From Musa acuminata AAA Group (taxonomy: Eukaryota; Streptophyta; Magnoliopsida; Zingiberales; Musaceae), in the NCBI RefSeq assembly GCF_036884655.1, contig NC_088342.1, forward strand, positions 38,399,001-38,463,000: DNA of 64,000 nucleotides, in the 5' to 3' direction. The notes beneath the pieces were generated by a model. It was given only the letters and a program-made list of their open reading frames with translations, was not told the DNA's origin and searched no databases. The position numbers and the translations under genes were made by a program. Below are positions 47,524 to 59,160 of the stretch, one piece after another. Every line of letters starts with the position of its first letter. The stretch's first letter is position 1.

Positions 47524-48712
47524 ATGAGCTTCTCCGGCGCCATCGCCTACCGTGCCACCGCGTCCATCGTCGTCGCCCCTCTTCTCGTTTTGGTCGTCAT
47601 CTATGCCTGCTTATGGCCGCTTGGAGTACCCACAGCTTTCTTCCGCTTGCAACATGGTGCAAATACTGTAAGTTAATCCACACACAGTATATGCTGAACA
47701 GTACGCACAGAGAGCTCAGAAACTAGCTTGTATTTTGCGTGTGGTCAGACGGAGATTACCCGAAAAGATGAACTGGAAGCAGCACTAGAGGGGGTCGCCA
47801 TGGAGAACAGGACTTTGATCATCGCGATACTGAACAAGGCGTACGTGGAGCAGAACGCGATGCTGGATCTGTTCTTGCAAAGTCTTCGAGAAGGGGAGGA
47901 CACCGAATTCTTGATCGACCACCTTCTTTTCGTCGCCGTCGACCAGAGGGCCTTCAACAGATGCCGCACCCTGGAGCTTCACTGTTACAATCTCGTAACC
48001 GAGGGCGTCGACTTCTCCAAGGAGGTCTTCTACATGTCTGATGCATTCAACAACATGATGTGGAGAAGAACTCTCTTCCTCGGAGATGTCCTCCGGCGCG
48101 GATACAGCTTCATCTTCACCGTAAGTCATAGTAAGCCATCCTAGTGATTGTATGTTACTGCGACATTTCTTATGTTGTCTTTGCTATCAGGATATGGATG
48201 TCATGTGGCTACGGAATCCGTTCTCACAGTTGTCTCGTGATCGAGAGGACCTTCAGATGAGCAGTGACTTCTACTACGGCAAACCATTCAATAACTCCAA
48301 CTTCAACACCGGTTTCTATTTCGTGACAGCAAACAAGAAGACCGTAGCACTGTTCGACGAGTGGTATGCGTGGAGGAACAACTCGAAAGGCATGAAAGAA
48401 CAAGATGTGCTGCAGAAGATGAAGAAGGAGGGAGCGTTCACGCGGCTGGGGCTGAAAGTGAGGTACCTGGAGACTGCCTATTTTAGTGGGTTCTGTCAAA
48501 TGAGTCAGGACTTGAGGAAAGTGATTACGGTTCATGCGAACTGTTGTGCCAGCATGAAAGCTAAGCTCATAGACCTGAGATGTGTGCTTGAAGCTTGGAA
48601 GGTTAGCAACTCGAATGGCACATCAAATGCTACTACGACTGCATGGCCTCCGGTCAAGGGAATCTGCTTGCACGACACTGCCACCAAGCAGCACAATGCC
48701 ACAAAGCACTGA
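47524..48712 (+). CDS. GT77-like nucleotide-sugar transferase, tandem copy 4
   Basis: Exons are 47524-47667, 47749-48120 and 48191-48712, with 81- and 70-base phase-0 introns; the product is 345 residues. All family landmarks are intact, including DMDVMWLRNPF (residues 173-183). Promoter and exon 1 match copy 3, exon 2 and the first half of exon 3 match copy 2 (KPFNNSNFN, NKKT, EQDV), and a short tract near 48541-48575 again matches copy 3 (CCASMKAKLIDLR). This points to gene conversion. Three substitutions unique to this copy each create an arginine (residues 53, 95 and 190), the last close to the DxD. Activity is plausible but untested. Confidence 0.87.
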
Positions 48713-49394
48713 AGTGAACAAGGTAAGATGACCAAGGTTTCTGTGCATTCATAACTCGAGTGAGATACTTGTCGATCCATGTATCACTTCTGTGTTCCAT
48801 ACAATTATAAATGCTCCCCGTATCAGTTTAAAGCAAAGTTGCAGGATGAAATGTTTTAGCCTATACTTAGTACCGACGAGCAATAGAGGAGAAAAAAAAG
48901 AAGAAGGAAGAGAAACAATAATAATTAAAAATTAAGAACAAAAAGAAAAGGGGGATAATTGTCATTCTCCCTCTTGACTCAAGAGAAGACTTCCTATAAT
49001 GAATTATTCGTAAGATCTTGGAGGGACCTTGGAAAAATGAGGCACCCATGAACAGCTCATGTACGACATGATACAGACCCACTTGACCACATTCATCAAA
49101 CGTCAAACTCATGCACTCAAAAGATGAACGAGAAGTTGGGAAAGAGAGACTATTTGGAAAATGGTCGGAGAATATCAGCAGCTATAGTGAAAATTGAACT
49201 TAAATTTCCTGTTGCTCGAGTTCTAATTATTCAGAAAGCTTCGTACTTGTGTTTGCCGGCGGGCAAACTCCAGCAAGTTGTGGCAGAAAGCAGAAAACTC
49301 CGAGGCACAAAGATGAAATGTTTTGTATAGAATACTTAAATTAATATCATTTTTATATCAAATTTGGGATCAAATTTTTATTAACTGGGGAGCA
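48713..49394. other. Unit 4 spacer, proximal part
   Basis: Very close to unit 3 (41319-41944), with the same several-hundred-base deletion relative to units 1 and 2. Contains the 200-base motif (about 49118-49335). No gene is supported. Confidence 0.7.
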
Positions 49395-50470
49395 ATATAG
49401 TTTTATAATGATTTGAGGTTGATTCTATTAGGTCCTAAGTGAATTGAGTTTAGTTTAGATCAATTAGGCTATTCCAATTTGAGTTTTAATTGTTTGAAGA
49501 CGAGAGATTGTTGAAGAATTTTATTTAAAGGTATCATTTGAAAATAATTATTAGTTTTTTTAAATTAAATTTATGATATTAATATAATTATTACCATATA
49601 GTATAGCTATGTTGAGTGGTCGACGTTAGAAGTACAATATGTAAAAGGAGTTATGGGTTATTACAATATGAAGCCACCAATTATCTTAGTCTAGTAGATC
49701 ATATATTAAGTATAGTTTCTCATAATATTTTACCATACTACTTGGATGCAAGTATGAATAAATGGATAAATATAAATGAATAATTATAGTTGACTATATA
49801 TCTATCGAGGGCAAGTAAGATGATTCCCTTCGAGGATTAATAACCCCTTAAACATGACGGTTAAATAATTTATTTATCTATTATTAGGAGAAATATGTCC
49901 TTACTTAGTTGGGTAATTAATACCACTTAATCTGCTATTGAGAGTGCAATAGGAGTTTTCTCCGTTCATTGTTGGAATGAATCCATCCTATAAAATATCT
50001 TTTCATCCATTATTGGGAGAGTGTATCACAGGTATAATATACACATTTGTTATCTTATTATTATGTATGCATATATGCAAGTGTTATATATGATTGATGC
50101 ATAATTTTATTTACTATATAAAAATTATTATTATTTTACTAATATATATGTTTCATAATAAATTAATATTTTATCATGTTATATTAGATAATTGATATTT
50201 ATATATGTCTCACGAATATTAAAAATTATTTTCATGATTTTTCAAAGTTGCAATCAATATATATGGCTATTGATATGTTTTTATTCTATATTTTTTAAAG
50301 TAATATACTATTTTATAATAGATATGAGGTTTGAATGGAAAATTTTTTTTATCACTCATGACAAGAAAAAGTATTTAATATTATAAAGATATTAATTTAA
50401 ATTAAAAAATTCTTCTATAAATTATGAATAATAAAATAATATTTTTATTTTTTTAATTTAGGATATGACA
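49395..50470 (+). repeat. Relic LTR-like spacer repeat, unit 4 (5' part deleted)
   Basis: Joins GAGCAATAT directly to AGTTTTATAATGATTTGAGG, so roughly the first half of the relic is missing. Ends GGATATGACA (50461-50470), the best-preserved right terminus. Confidence 0.55.
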
Positions 50471-51268
50471 CAAAAATATCAATAACAAGAAGGTGCTGAA
50501 GAGAGACTTTATCGGTAAAGGTCGAAGAAGACAGTGCAAATTTAACTTAATTTCCTGTTGCTTGAGTTCAAATATATTCCTAAGCTTCGTACCTGTGTTT
50601 GACAAGAAAACAGAAGACACCGTGAATGCTTGGCCATCCATTCCGTCCCTCTACATCAGCTGGTCCCATTGGTTTCAGGAGCCTCCGTATTCTCAAACGA
50701 GAAATGAAGCTTCTCTACATCTACTGCAGTCTGCAGCGGTCCTTATCGGGTCATCATGAGAGCTAATCATCCATATCGAGAAATTAAAAGAACAAGTTTA
50801 ATTCCAGTGCAGTCTTAACTATGTTTTGAATCTACAATATTCTTACGACGGCACAAGCGAAAGTAATCTGTTGATCATTTGGGCATAAAAAGACTGTCAA
50901 AATTGCGAGAGCTGATGATGAGAGAGCCATGGCACTGTTAGACGCGAGTTCAATTAATGATACAGAAAGCATCAAAGAGACACTCGAAGAGAAGCAAACA
51001 TCTGGTTAGAGGGAACGAGAGATTAGCTATTGAAAGTCACTTCTGATGAGTATGAAAGCCCGGAAATAGTTATGATCACACACTAGAGTATTTGTCTTAT
51101 ATTAAATATCAAATTGTAACTATGACTCTGGCTCCATGTAACTATGACTCAGGCTCCATGTATACAACACAGAAAGTAGAGGAATCTAACCTATAGGTTA
51201 GGTTTGATTCAGATCTCTGATGCTTGTAGATTGGGTATATTAATTTTAAGATTTTAGGTTAGGATGGT
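50471..51268. other. Unit 4 distal spacer
   Basis: Diverged second copy of the 200-base motif (50471-50630), the CTACTGCAGTCTGCAG block (about 50720), and the block ending TTTTAGGTTAGGATGG that aligns with units 2 and 3. The unit is then cut by the Tat-like LTR. No gene copy follows within the window. Confidence 0.6.
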
Positions 51269-52186
51269 TGATAGGGCATATTTTGGTTACCTACCCTCCA
51301 ACCACTGTGCACAACCACATCAGCGTCAAGGTTAACAAACGGACCGAACCCCCCGGTCAATGCCGTTCCGCAAAGGTCGGACAGCACCGACCAAGTACAG
51401 CGTCGTCCCACAAAGATCGGGATGGCACCAACTGAGTAACGTGCCATTCCACAAAAATCGGGACGATGTCGACCAAGTACCATGTCGTCCCGCAAAGGTT
51501 GGACGACGCCGATTGAGTACCATGCCATCTCGCAAAGGTCGGACGACGTCGACCGAGTACAGTGCCGCCCCGCAAAGATCGGGATGACACTGACCGAATA
51601 CCATGTCGTCCCTCAAAGGTCGGATGGTGCCGACCTAGTAAAGCGTCATCTCGCAAAGATCGAGTCAGCACCAACCAAGCACAGCGCCATCCCACAAAGA
51701 TCAGGACGGTGCTGACCAAGTACAGCGTCATCTCGTAAAGGTCGGGATGGCACAGAGTACAACATCACTGCACAACATCGTGATGTCGAAGATGCCCAAG
51801 ATCTGCCCCAAGAGTAAGTCCGCCGCCTGGAGGGTCGGTAATCATAAATATGACAAGTATGGCTGGTCCCCAGCAGAGGGATAAAAACCCATCGCAGGGC
51901 CGACAACAGGTGGTCTTTGGCTCATTTTCCACCCAGTTCTAACAAAATTTTCGAAGGGGTCGAAATAGGAAGCCCCCTTCCCGACTCCGACTTGTGTGTA
52001 GGGACCGATGATAGTGAGGCAAGCGGCCAGCTAATGGGAGTTTCTAGACTTTCAAGCCAGAGGCTAAACCCGACCTTACCAGATGACGATCCTCGTCGTC
52101 CGAGCGCAACGTGGATGATCTTGCGCACCCGGGACTGAACCAAGCCATGCTAACACCCTCTACTACGACGTAAAGGATCACTATCA
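51269..52186 (+). repeat. 5' LTR of Tat-like gypsy element
   Basis: Starts TGATAGGGCATATTTTGG and ends CACTATCA; TGATAG and CTATCA are perfect inverted termini. A primer-binding site follows after three bases. The first part consists largely of a 40-base tandem repeat; the remainder is GC-rich with no TATA box that I would trust. Confidence 0.75.
51362..51772. repeat. 40/41-base minisatellite inside the Tat-like LTR
   Basis: About ten tandem units of 40 or 41 bases share the core CCGCAAAGGTCGG-ACGACGCCGACC-AAGTAC. Units alternate between GTCGTCCC and GCCATCTC starts. Open frames on both strands here (for example minus 51357-51731) arise from the repeat. Confidence 0.88.
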
Positions 52187-52189
52187 TTT

Positions 52190-52206
52190 TGGTGCTAGAA
52201 GGAGGG
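52190..52206 (+). other. Primer-binding site of Tat-like element
   Basis: TGGTGCTAGAAGGAGGG lies just inside the LTR, in the style of the primer-binding sites of Tat/Retand elements. The exact tRNA is not assigned. Confidence 0.6.
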
Positions 52207-52394
52207 TCTCGATATCCCAAGATCATTCCCAGCCGAGCAACATAACCGAACAATTGGCCAATGAGCGCCTCCCAGCCCACTCGACTCCCGGGCTTGGGGA
52301 ATGACTCTCGCCTCCCCTTGAGCCGGTGGCGAATGGCTCCCTGGTGACCCCGGGGCGCTATTGGCAACTATCCACGGACCCAGGGTTATCACCC

Positions 52395-52522
52395 ATGGGA
52401 ATGGCTACCGCTCAACCTTCCATCTTCGTTGAGGCATTCCTCAGCCTAACACACCAAGTTCAGGTTCTCACGGGGATGATGCAAACCATCGTCCCCCTCG
52501 TGTCCCCCCCTCGGGCAGCTCC
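52395..52522 (+). pseudogene. Tat-like gag, N-terminal part
   Basis: From ATG 52395 the frame reads MGMATAQPSIFVEAF, then LTHQVQVLTGMMQTIVPLV, typical of the start of a Tat/Retand gag. It is interrupted at GCTCC by a solo LTR and continues in the same frame at 55311. Confidence 0.72.
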
Positions 52523-55078
52523 TGTCACGCCCCTTCCGAATTTAATTTTCATTCAGGAGGTGTGAACCTAACTCAAGATTGATAAAATTATAATTCAACA
52601 AACAATCCAGGATCTAATCATACATTTGAGGTCACTAAGAAAAATATTCAAGTCATTCACCTCTACAATCCACAATTAACAAAACCTGTGCAGTTTATAA
52701 TCATACATCATGTCATTACATGATTCTTTAAAATCCAAAAGCAACTTAACTAAACCATAACGATGTCATAAATCTATAAGCGTAATAATTAATGCAATCA
52801 CAAAACCAATATGTACTACATGTTTATATTAGTACACAGTTTAAACTTAACATTTCTAAAATCCTGACATAAGAGGTACTTTTCAAATATTTACAAGATA
52901 CATTAATCTAGATTTGTCATTGATATTTCATTATACCCAAAAAGAACTTATACAACATCAACCTATCAAGTATAAAATATTTGCCCCAAAATCTTCTAGC
53001 CTTCCATTGCCTCAACCCAATTTACATATTTTAGCGAGTGATAAGCTATCATGAAAAATTTATATAGCAACGGGGTGAGCATATAAAGCTCAGCAAATGA
53101 CTAACATATCCATAGCAAAGAGGACAGGTTTCAAACAAATAAGGTATCGAAATACAAAGCAGAGATACAAGATGAAACAGTAGCATGTTTTGTTTGAATG
53201 TAGAATTACAATGTCGTATCGTTCGAAGCATATTTTGTTCATACAATCGAGGAAAGGTAATTGGAGCATATCATTGGCATAAGGAGCATATCGATGACAT
53301 ATGGTAGTTTTCAAGGTATAACAATGACTTATAACATTTCAGAAACATATCAAAGAACAAAACATGAAGAGAAGTTTCAATGTCACATGACGATGCATTC
53401 ATTTCATTCTTATCCAAAGCATGCATAGAAACATAGCCAAAGCTTTGGATATCATATCAAACACATAGAAGGTGAAGTGGGATCATAACATAATATGGTC
53501 CATCCATTTTTGAATGACCACCAAACATAAGTCTCCCACGTGTGGAAGCTCCATCCACCCATGTCTGAGTGAAGTCATAGGGGACCGGCAGAGTATCGCG
53601 GTCTCTAAGCATAACTCCCTTTACCATTTCTGGTAAAGGTTCACATTTATCCCACAAACACCAGAGTACAAAGGGATAGTATGAATAATGAAATTAGCAT
53701 ATATCAGAAGCACATGCGGAACAACAAAATATACATATGCCCTTTCGAGTCAATATGATACGAACATAATCTTTCACAAATGCATTCAGATTTGAAAGAA
53801 AACAAAAGCAAGAGCATACAAGGATTTCAAGAAATCACATATAGCTCAATTGAAATAAGAAAATGAGATGAATTCAATATCCAAAAAAATGAAACTGGAA
53901 GAGGCACGTATCGAAAGCAAATGCGGAACAATAGGATGCATCTGTCGAATCATTACGATGCAAACATGAACTTTAGATGATAGCTGCAGATGTACAAATG
54001 AATAAAGAACAAAAGTATACAGGAATTTAAGGTAATAATGTAAAGCTTAACTAAAGTAAGAGTTTTTCCGAAATCGATTTCCAAAGAGAAGAAACAAGGA
54101 AAGCCGAAATCGACCAAAGCTCGATTCTGGCAGAATTTGATAGGAACATTGTATGAACTATTTGGATAACCAATTATGCTCCAATTTATACAAAATAGGT
54201 GTCATTAGAAAGATTTGTCAATCTAGTTTTAGGAAAATTAAGTTTTACAAGAATTAGAATTTACAACAAGGAGTTACAGATAATTTCGTAGCTAAAGGTA
54301 TGAAAATATTAGCTCTGTTTTACTAAATCCATAGGGTCGATGAAAGAAGATGTTTCAGTTAGCAATTCTAATCCAAAAATTTCAAATCAGGTATATACAG
54401 AAAGAATTTTGATCTATCTTTGAATAAATCATACTTTGTATGAATCAAGTTCACAGTAGAAAGTTATAAGTAGTTAAGCAATAAGAGGTCAAAAATTTAG
54501 TCCCTATTTTGCAGAATCTGTAGGGTTAATTTAGATAGAAGTCATAGTAGGCATTTAAACTCCAAATCATTCGATCTTTATATCAAAATAAAGATTTTCT
54601 TGTCTACTTTCAAATGGAATAGGTTTTGTCTAAATCAAAGTTTATTACAAAATGTTATGACTGAAATATTGCATAGAGGTTAGATTACCGAAAAATTATA
54701 GATTCATGGCTTTGTATCAAAACAAAAGAAGGTCTAGTTCTCGTTGAAATCTCTCAAATTTTATAGAATAAAAATGGAAACAGAGGTTAAGGTTACTGTG
54801 GGATGGGGTTAGAACACTTGCCTTAAAATTATTTGAATCCCAAATGTGAAAAAATTGATGAAAAACCTCAAGCTCTTCTTTTTTCTTCTTCTTCTTCTTT
54901 TTTCGAACTCACGTTGGCGGCAACTCTTCAGGTTTGTTTTCTTTAACCTTTCATCTAATTATTTGGGTTTTGGCTAATGCAAAAGTTGCAAGGTATAATG
55001 CATGCATGAAAAGGGCTAGGTGTCATCTTTAGAGCAAAGATAAGTGGCACAACCTTAGGTTAGCTAGTGACACATGTC

Positions 55079-55129
<51 letters not shown>

Positions 55130-55305
55130 TAAATCTGAATCTTTCATAAATTATATCAAACTTCTAATATTTACTCTTAGGTCCCTAGCCATAAACTTTT
55201 AATATAATATCATTGAATATAAAATAATTATTAAATAATTATTAAATAATCCTTCTTTTTACAAACAAACCTTTTACTAAATTTTTAAAAATGGGAGATG
55301 TTACA
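52523..55305. mobile_element. Solo LTR, 2.8 kb, in Tat-like gag
   Basis: TGTCACGCCCC...GATGTTACA with the exact duplication GCTCC on both sides (52518-52522, 55306-55310) and no internal retroelement genes. AT-rich, with a TA microsatellite (55083-55125). Read on the minus strand it would start TGTAACATCTCCCA, like many chromovirus LTRs, but direction is not proven. No gene is supported within it. Confidence 0.85.
55083..55125. repeat. (TA)n microsatellite
   Basis: Pure TA run of about 43 bases inside the solo LTR. Confidence 0.95.
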
Positions 55306-55816
55306 GCTCCCAACGCACCCGCCCACACCGCAGTGAGAGTTGCCGCCTCCTGCACCCATGTAGCCTCCACCCTCTTCGGCACCACCACTGATCCCCCGGT
55401 AGCCCACGATGACGAATGACATCTCCTCTCTCAAGTGGCGGTTGAATCCGAGGCCAATGCTTGTGCGCAGCATGAGAAGCCTCTGACACCCCCTCTCCGA
55501 CAGTCCTGAGCCCGACACACTGTCATTTGACTTGGCAAACTCTCTCCGGGCACAACTGCGCTCAGTAAATTGGCGTTTGGATGAGGTTCAACGAGAGTTC
55601 CACAAGTCCAAAGAAGAGCTTGGCGATGCCTCTTTAGGAGGATCGCCTTTCACACCTGAGATTTAGGACACGCCAGTCCCTCCGAGCTTCCGCCTCCCTG
55701 TTCTTGATGCTTATGACGGCAGCTCCGACCCAACGGAACATGTTGCCACCTTTGGAGCCTAGATGGCTCTATACGGCACATCGGACGCCCTCATGTGCTG
55801 GGCATTCCCTACCTCG
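55306..55816 (+). pseudogene. Tat-like gag, continuation
   Basis: After the second GCTCC the gag resumes, with stops and a frameshift. It reads DTLSFDLANSLRAQLRSVN, REFHKSKEELGDASLGGSPF, then [20 protein letters not shown] and MALYGTSDALMCWAFPTSL. The last is the conserved start of the gag core domain. The element is then lost at a junction with copia LTR sequence near 55817. Confidence 0.8.
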
Positions 55817-56208
55817 CTTATTCTATTCTCCTCTCCCCCTCTCCTCATACTACACCCCCTATTTGGGCCGTGTGGATAGCAAGAAGGGGCAGCCTCTTCT
55901 TGATTGCGTGATGCACGTAAGGAAGAGTTTTGGGTAGCAATTTGAGGAGCATTTTCACACCCCTTACCATGTGGATTACCACTAGAGATGAGGACAGTTG
56001 ACTTCTTTCATCCTATCCTATAGATCTATAGATTTTCAGGGATATACGATCTCCCTAGGTAATTCTATTAAGCATAGTTTTTCGGTTTCGTGGGTTTTTA
56101 CACATCAACTTTTGCACGATGATGAAACCTTCTTTTATGTAGGAATTATGAGATTTTATTTTTCTGTTCTTTAGTTACGCCTATGATGTCACCTCACATT
56201 TCCCAACA
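55817..56208 (+). repeat. 3' fragment of a copia LTR
   Basis: The last 390 or so bases of the LTR complete at 60872-62563 (GGATAGCAAGAAGGGGCAGC, ATACGATCTCCCTAGGTAAT, ending TTTCCCAACA). The rest of the LTR is missing on the left, where it joins the Tat gag. No primer-binding site or gag follows; spacer repeat does. Confidence 0.8.
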
Positions 56209-57373
56209 CTAAGCACAACACAACCCATCTAATCAATCATGACCCAATATATATGACTAAGCACAACCCAACCCCTAGGCCAAGCATAGCCCAATTTAGT
56301 GGTAAGACTTAGCCCAACTTATTAGTGAGGCTCAACGTACCATGTGAAGCTAGGCCCGCCTAGCTATGTGACGAGCACTTAAATACCTCAACCCAACTTC
56401 TTACCTAAGACAAACAGGTGTGGCGCATGTGACCCGTCGAAGACTTAAATGTGTTGACTCAATCTAGAATAGCACTATGCGATATAGTCAAATTTTCTCT
56501 CATTTTATTGATTGAGACCATTAGTTGACTAAATTAGTGTTTGATCGATTCAAGCAGGTTCAAAGTGATTCTGGACTAACTTGATAAGTTTTAATTGACT
56601 TGACCTAATTAAATCGATCAAATCTAAAATAGATCAGTCTATGGTGATTTTAAATCGGTTCTATAATGATTTAAGGTTGGTTTTGTTAGGTCCTAATTGA
56701 ATTGAGCTTCATTTAGGTCAATTGGGCTATACCAATTAGAGTTCTAGTTGATTGAAGATGAGAGATTAATGCCTTACGTCTTTATAATTTGATAAATATA
56801 AAATTTTTATCTAAATATGTCATTTGGAAATAATTACTGATTTTTTTAGATTAAATTGATGATATTGATATGACTATTATCATGTAGTATATATCACTAT
56901 GTTGAATGATCTGTATTAGAAGTGCAACCTATGAAAGGAGCTATAGGTCTATTATAATACGAAGTCGCCAATAAACATAGTCTAGTATATCATATGTCAT
57001 GATTTCTCATAATATTTTATCATACTACTTCTTAGATATATGTATAAATAAATGGACGAATATAAATGAATGATTATAATTAACTATGTATCTCTATGGA
57101 GGATAGATAGGACGATTCCCTTTGAAAATTAATAGTCCCTCAAACGTGATGGTTAAATGATTTCTCCATCCATTATTGGGAGGAACATATCCTCACTTAG
57201 TTGGATGATGGATATTACTTTATTTGCTATTTAGAGTGCAATATGAGTTTTCTCCATTCGTTGTTGGGAGAAATCCATCGCACATAATATGTCTCTTCAT
57301 CCATTGTTGGGAGAGCATATCATCATGTGTAATATTCGTATTTGTTATCTGACTGTTATGTATCTCATCACAA
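56209..57373 (+). repeat. Relic LTR-like spacer repeat, copy 5
   Basis: Homologous to the gene-array spacers (compare 36590-37750) and much closer to 62564-63740, which also follows an identical LTR end. It breaks off near 57373 (ATCACAATATA) where copia gag begins. Confidence 0.6.
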
Positions 57374-57785
57374 TATAATTTGGAACCATGTTTTAAAGAT
57401 GATTGAGTGGATAGAAAAACTCATAGGTCTAGGAATGGTCATAGATCTTGTGCTTCAATCCCTACTAGATTTCTTTTCACAGTTCATAATGAATTTTAAT
57501 ATGAACAAACTTGAGGTGACTCTCCCTAAGCTCCTCAATATGTTGAGTGAGGCAGAGAGCACTATCAAAAAAGAGAAGCTAGTTCTCTATACTATTGAGA
57601 CCAAAAATAAAAAGCAGATAGAAAAGTCCCTTAAGAAGGGCAAGGGTAAACCACGTAAAACAAAGGTTGCTAAGAAAGACCTAGTAAAGGACAAAGGCAT
57701 ATGCTTCCACTACGATAAAGATGGGCACTAGAAGAGGAACTGCAAAGAGTACCTTACAAAGAGGGCAAAATAGAAGCTTCAGATA
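57374..57785 (+). pseudogene. Copia gag, C-terminal part
   Basis: Reads [36 protein letters not shown], then a lysine-rich stretch and a zinc knuckle [17 protein letters not shown]. The second knuckle cysteine is replaced by Tyr and a stop falls inside the knuckle. The N-terminal half of gag is absent because of the junction at 57373. Confidence 0.8.
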
Positions 57786-59160
57786 CATTCATGATCAGTC
57801 TCCATTTGTCAAACTCCTATGATAACACATGGGTATTGGATACCGGTAGTGCTTATCACATTTGTAATTCATTGCATATTCTGGCAAGACCTAGGAGATA
57901 GACGAGGGGCGAGATAAACCTCAAGATGTGCAATGGAGCAAAAGTTGTTATAGTATTTGTTGGCGAGGTCACCTTACATATGCTTGGTGGAGCTATTATT
58001 GCATTGGATGTATGTTATTTTGTTCCTTCTATTATCAAAAATATTATTTATATTTTATGTTTGACAGTTGGTGGATATAAATTGGTTTTTGAGAACAATG
58101 GATGTTCAATAGTATTAGATGATGAGATCATCACGAGAGGAACATTACATAATAGTTTGTTTATATTAGACAATACTCCATATATCATGAATGTAAGTGT
58201 ATCCAAGAGAAAACAAGATGAGGTAAATAGTGTATACCCGTGGCATTATAGGCTAGATCACATCCATGAGGGAAAGATTCAAAAGTTATTAAAGGATAGA
58301 TATCTAGATCCATTCGACTATGAGTCATATATAACTTGTAAGCCTTACCTTCGTGGAAAATTGACCAACTCTTCTTTTAGTGGAACTGAAGAGAGAGTCA
58401 TAAAGCTGTTGGAACTCATACATAGTGATGTATGTGAACCAATATCAAACTCATGTCATAGGTGGTTACTCATACTTTATTACTTTTACTGATGATTTAT
58501 CAAGGTTTGAACATATGTACTTGATGAAGTACAAGTATAAGTCCTTTAAAAAATTCAGAAAGTATAAGAATAAAGTGAAGAACTAGACTGGAAAGAGTAT
58601 CAAGACACTTCAATCAGATCAAGAAGGTGAGTACTTGAGTACAGAGTTCACTTAGTTCCTTAAGGACCATGAGATTCTATCCCAATGGACACTTCCTTAT
58701 ACCCCTTAGCTCAATGGTGTATTTGAAAGGAAAAATCATATACTATTAGACATGGTGTCATCCATTATGAGCTTTGCCGACCTACCCATCTCATTCTGGG
58801 GATACATCCTAGAGACCATAGCTTACCTTCTTAACAGAGTTCCAACTAAGTCGGTAGTGTCTAAATCAAATGGGATATGTAAAGGAAAGAAGCCCGATCT
58901 TAATGTTGTTAAGATTCAGGGCTGCCATGCTCATGTTAAAAGACACAATCATGAAAAGTTGAAATCGAGGACAAAGCGGTGCAAGTTCGTTAGATACTCC
59001 AAAGAAACTTGTGGGTATTATTTCTATCATCCTAAGGGCCAAAAAATCTTTGTAGCCAAGAGAGTAGTGTTTCTTGAGAAGGAATACATTCTTGGCAGAG
59101 ACAGTGGGAGTGTAATAGAGTTGAACGAGGTTGGAGAACCTAGCTCAAGCACCACTCCAT
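57786..59160 (+). pseudogene. Copia protease and integrase remnant
   Basis: Protease active site VLDTGSAYHICNS is at about 57833-57871. The integrase zinc-binding start WHYRLDHIHEGKI and DPFDYESYITC follow, with one expected cysteine replaced. The core has LELIHSDVCEP, QSDQEGEY and the terminal SSIMSFADLPISFWGYILET. The tail ends FVRYSKETCGYYFYHPKGQK. Stops and a frameshift near 58490-58750 break it. The style matches a widespread monocot copia family; I do not assign the clade. Confidence 0.82.

Noticed and set aside
51357..51731. Open frames of 70-124 residues on both strands, rich in Arg, Ser and Trp
   Set aside because: They follow a 40/41-base tandem repeat inside an LTR; repeats of this length stay open in several frames by chance.
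51362..51772. Possible CRISPR-like array
   Set aside because: The units are contiguous and similar throughout, with no unique spacers, and the sequence is a plant LTR.
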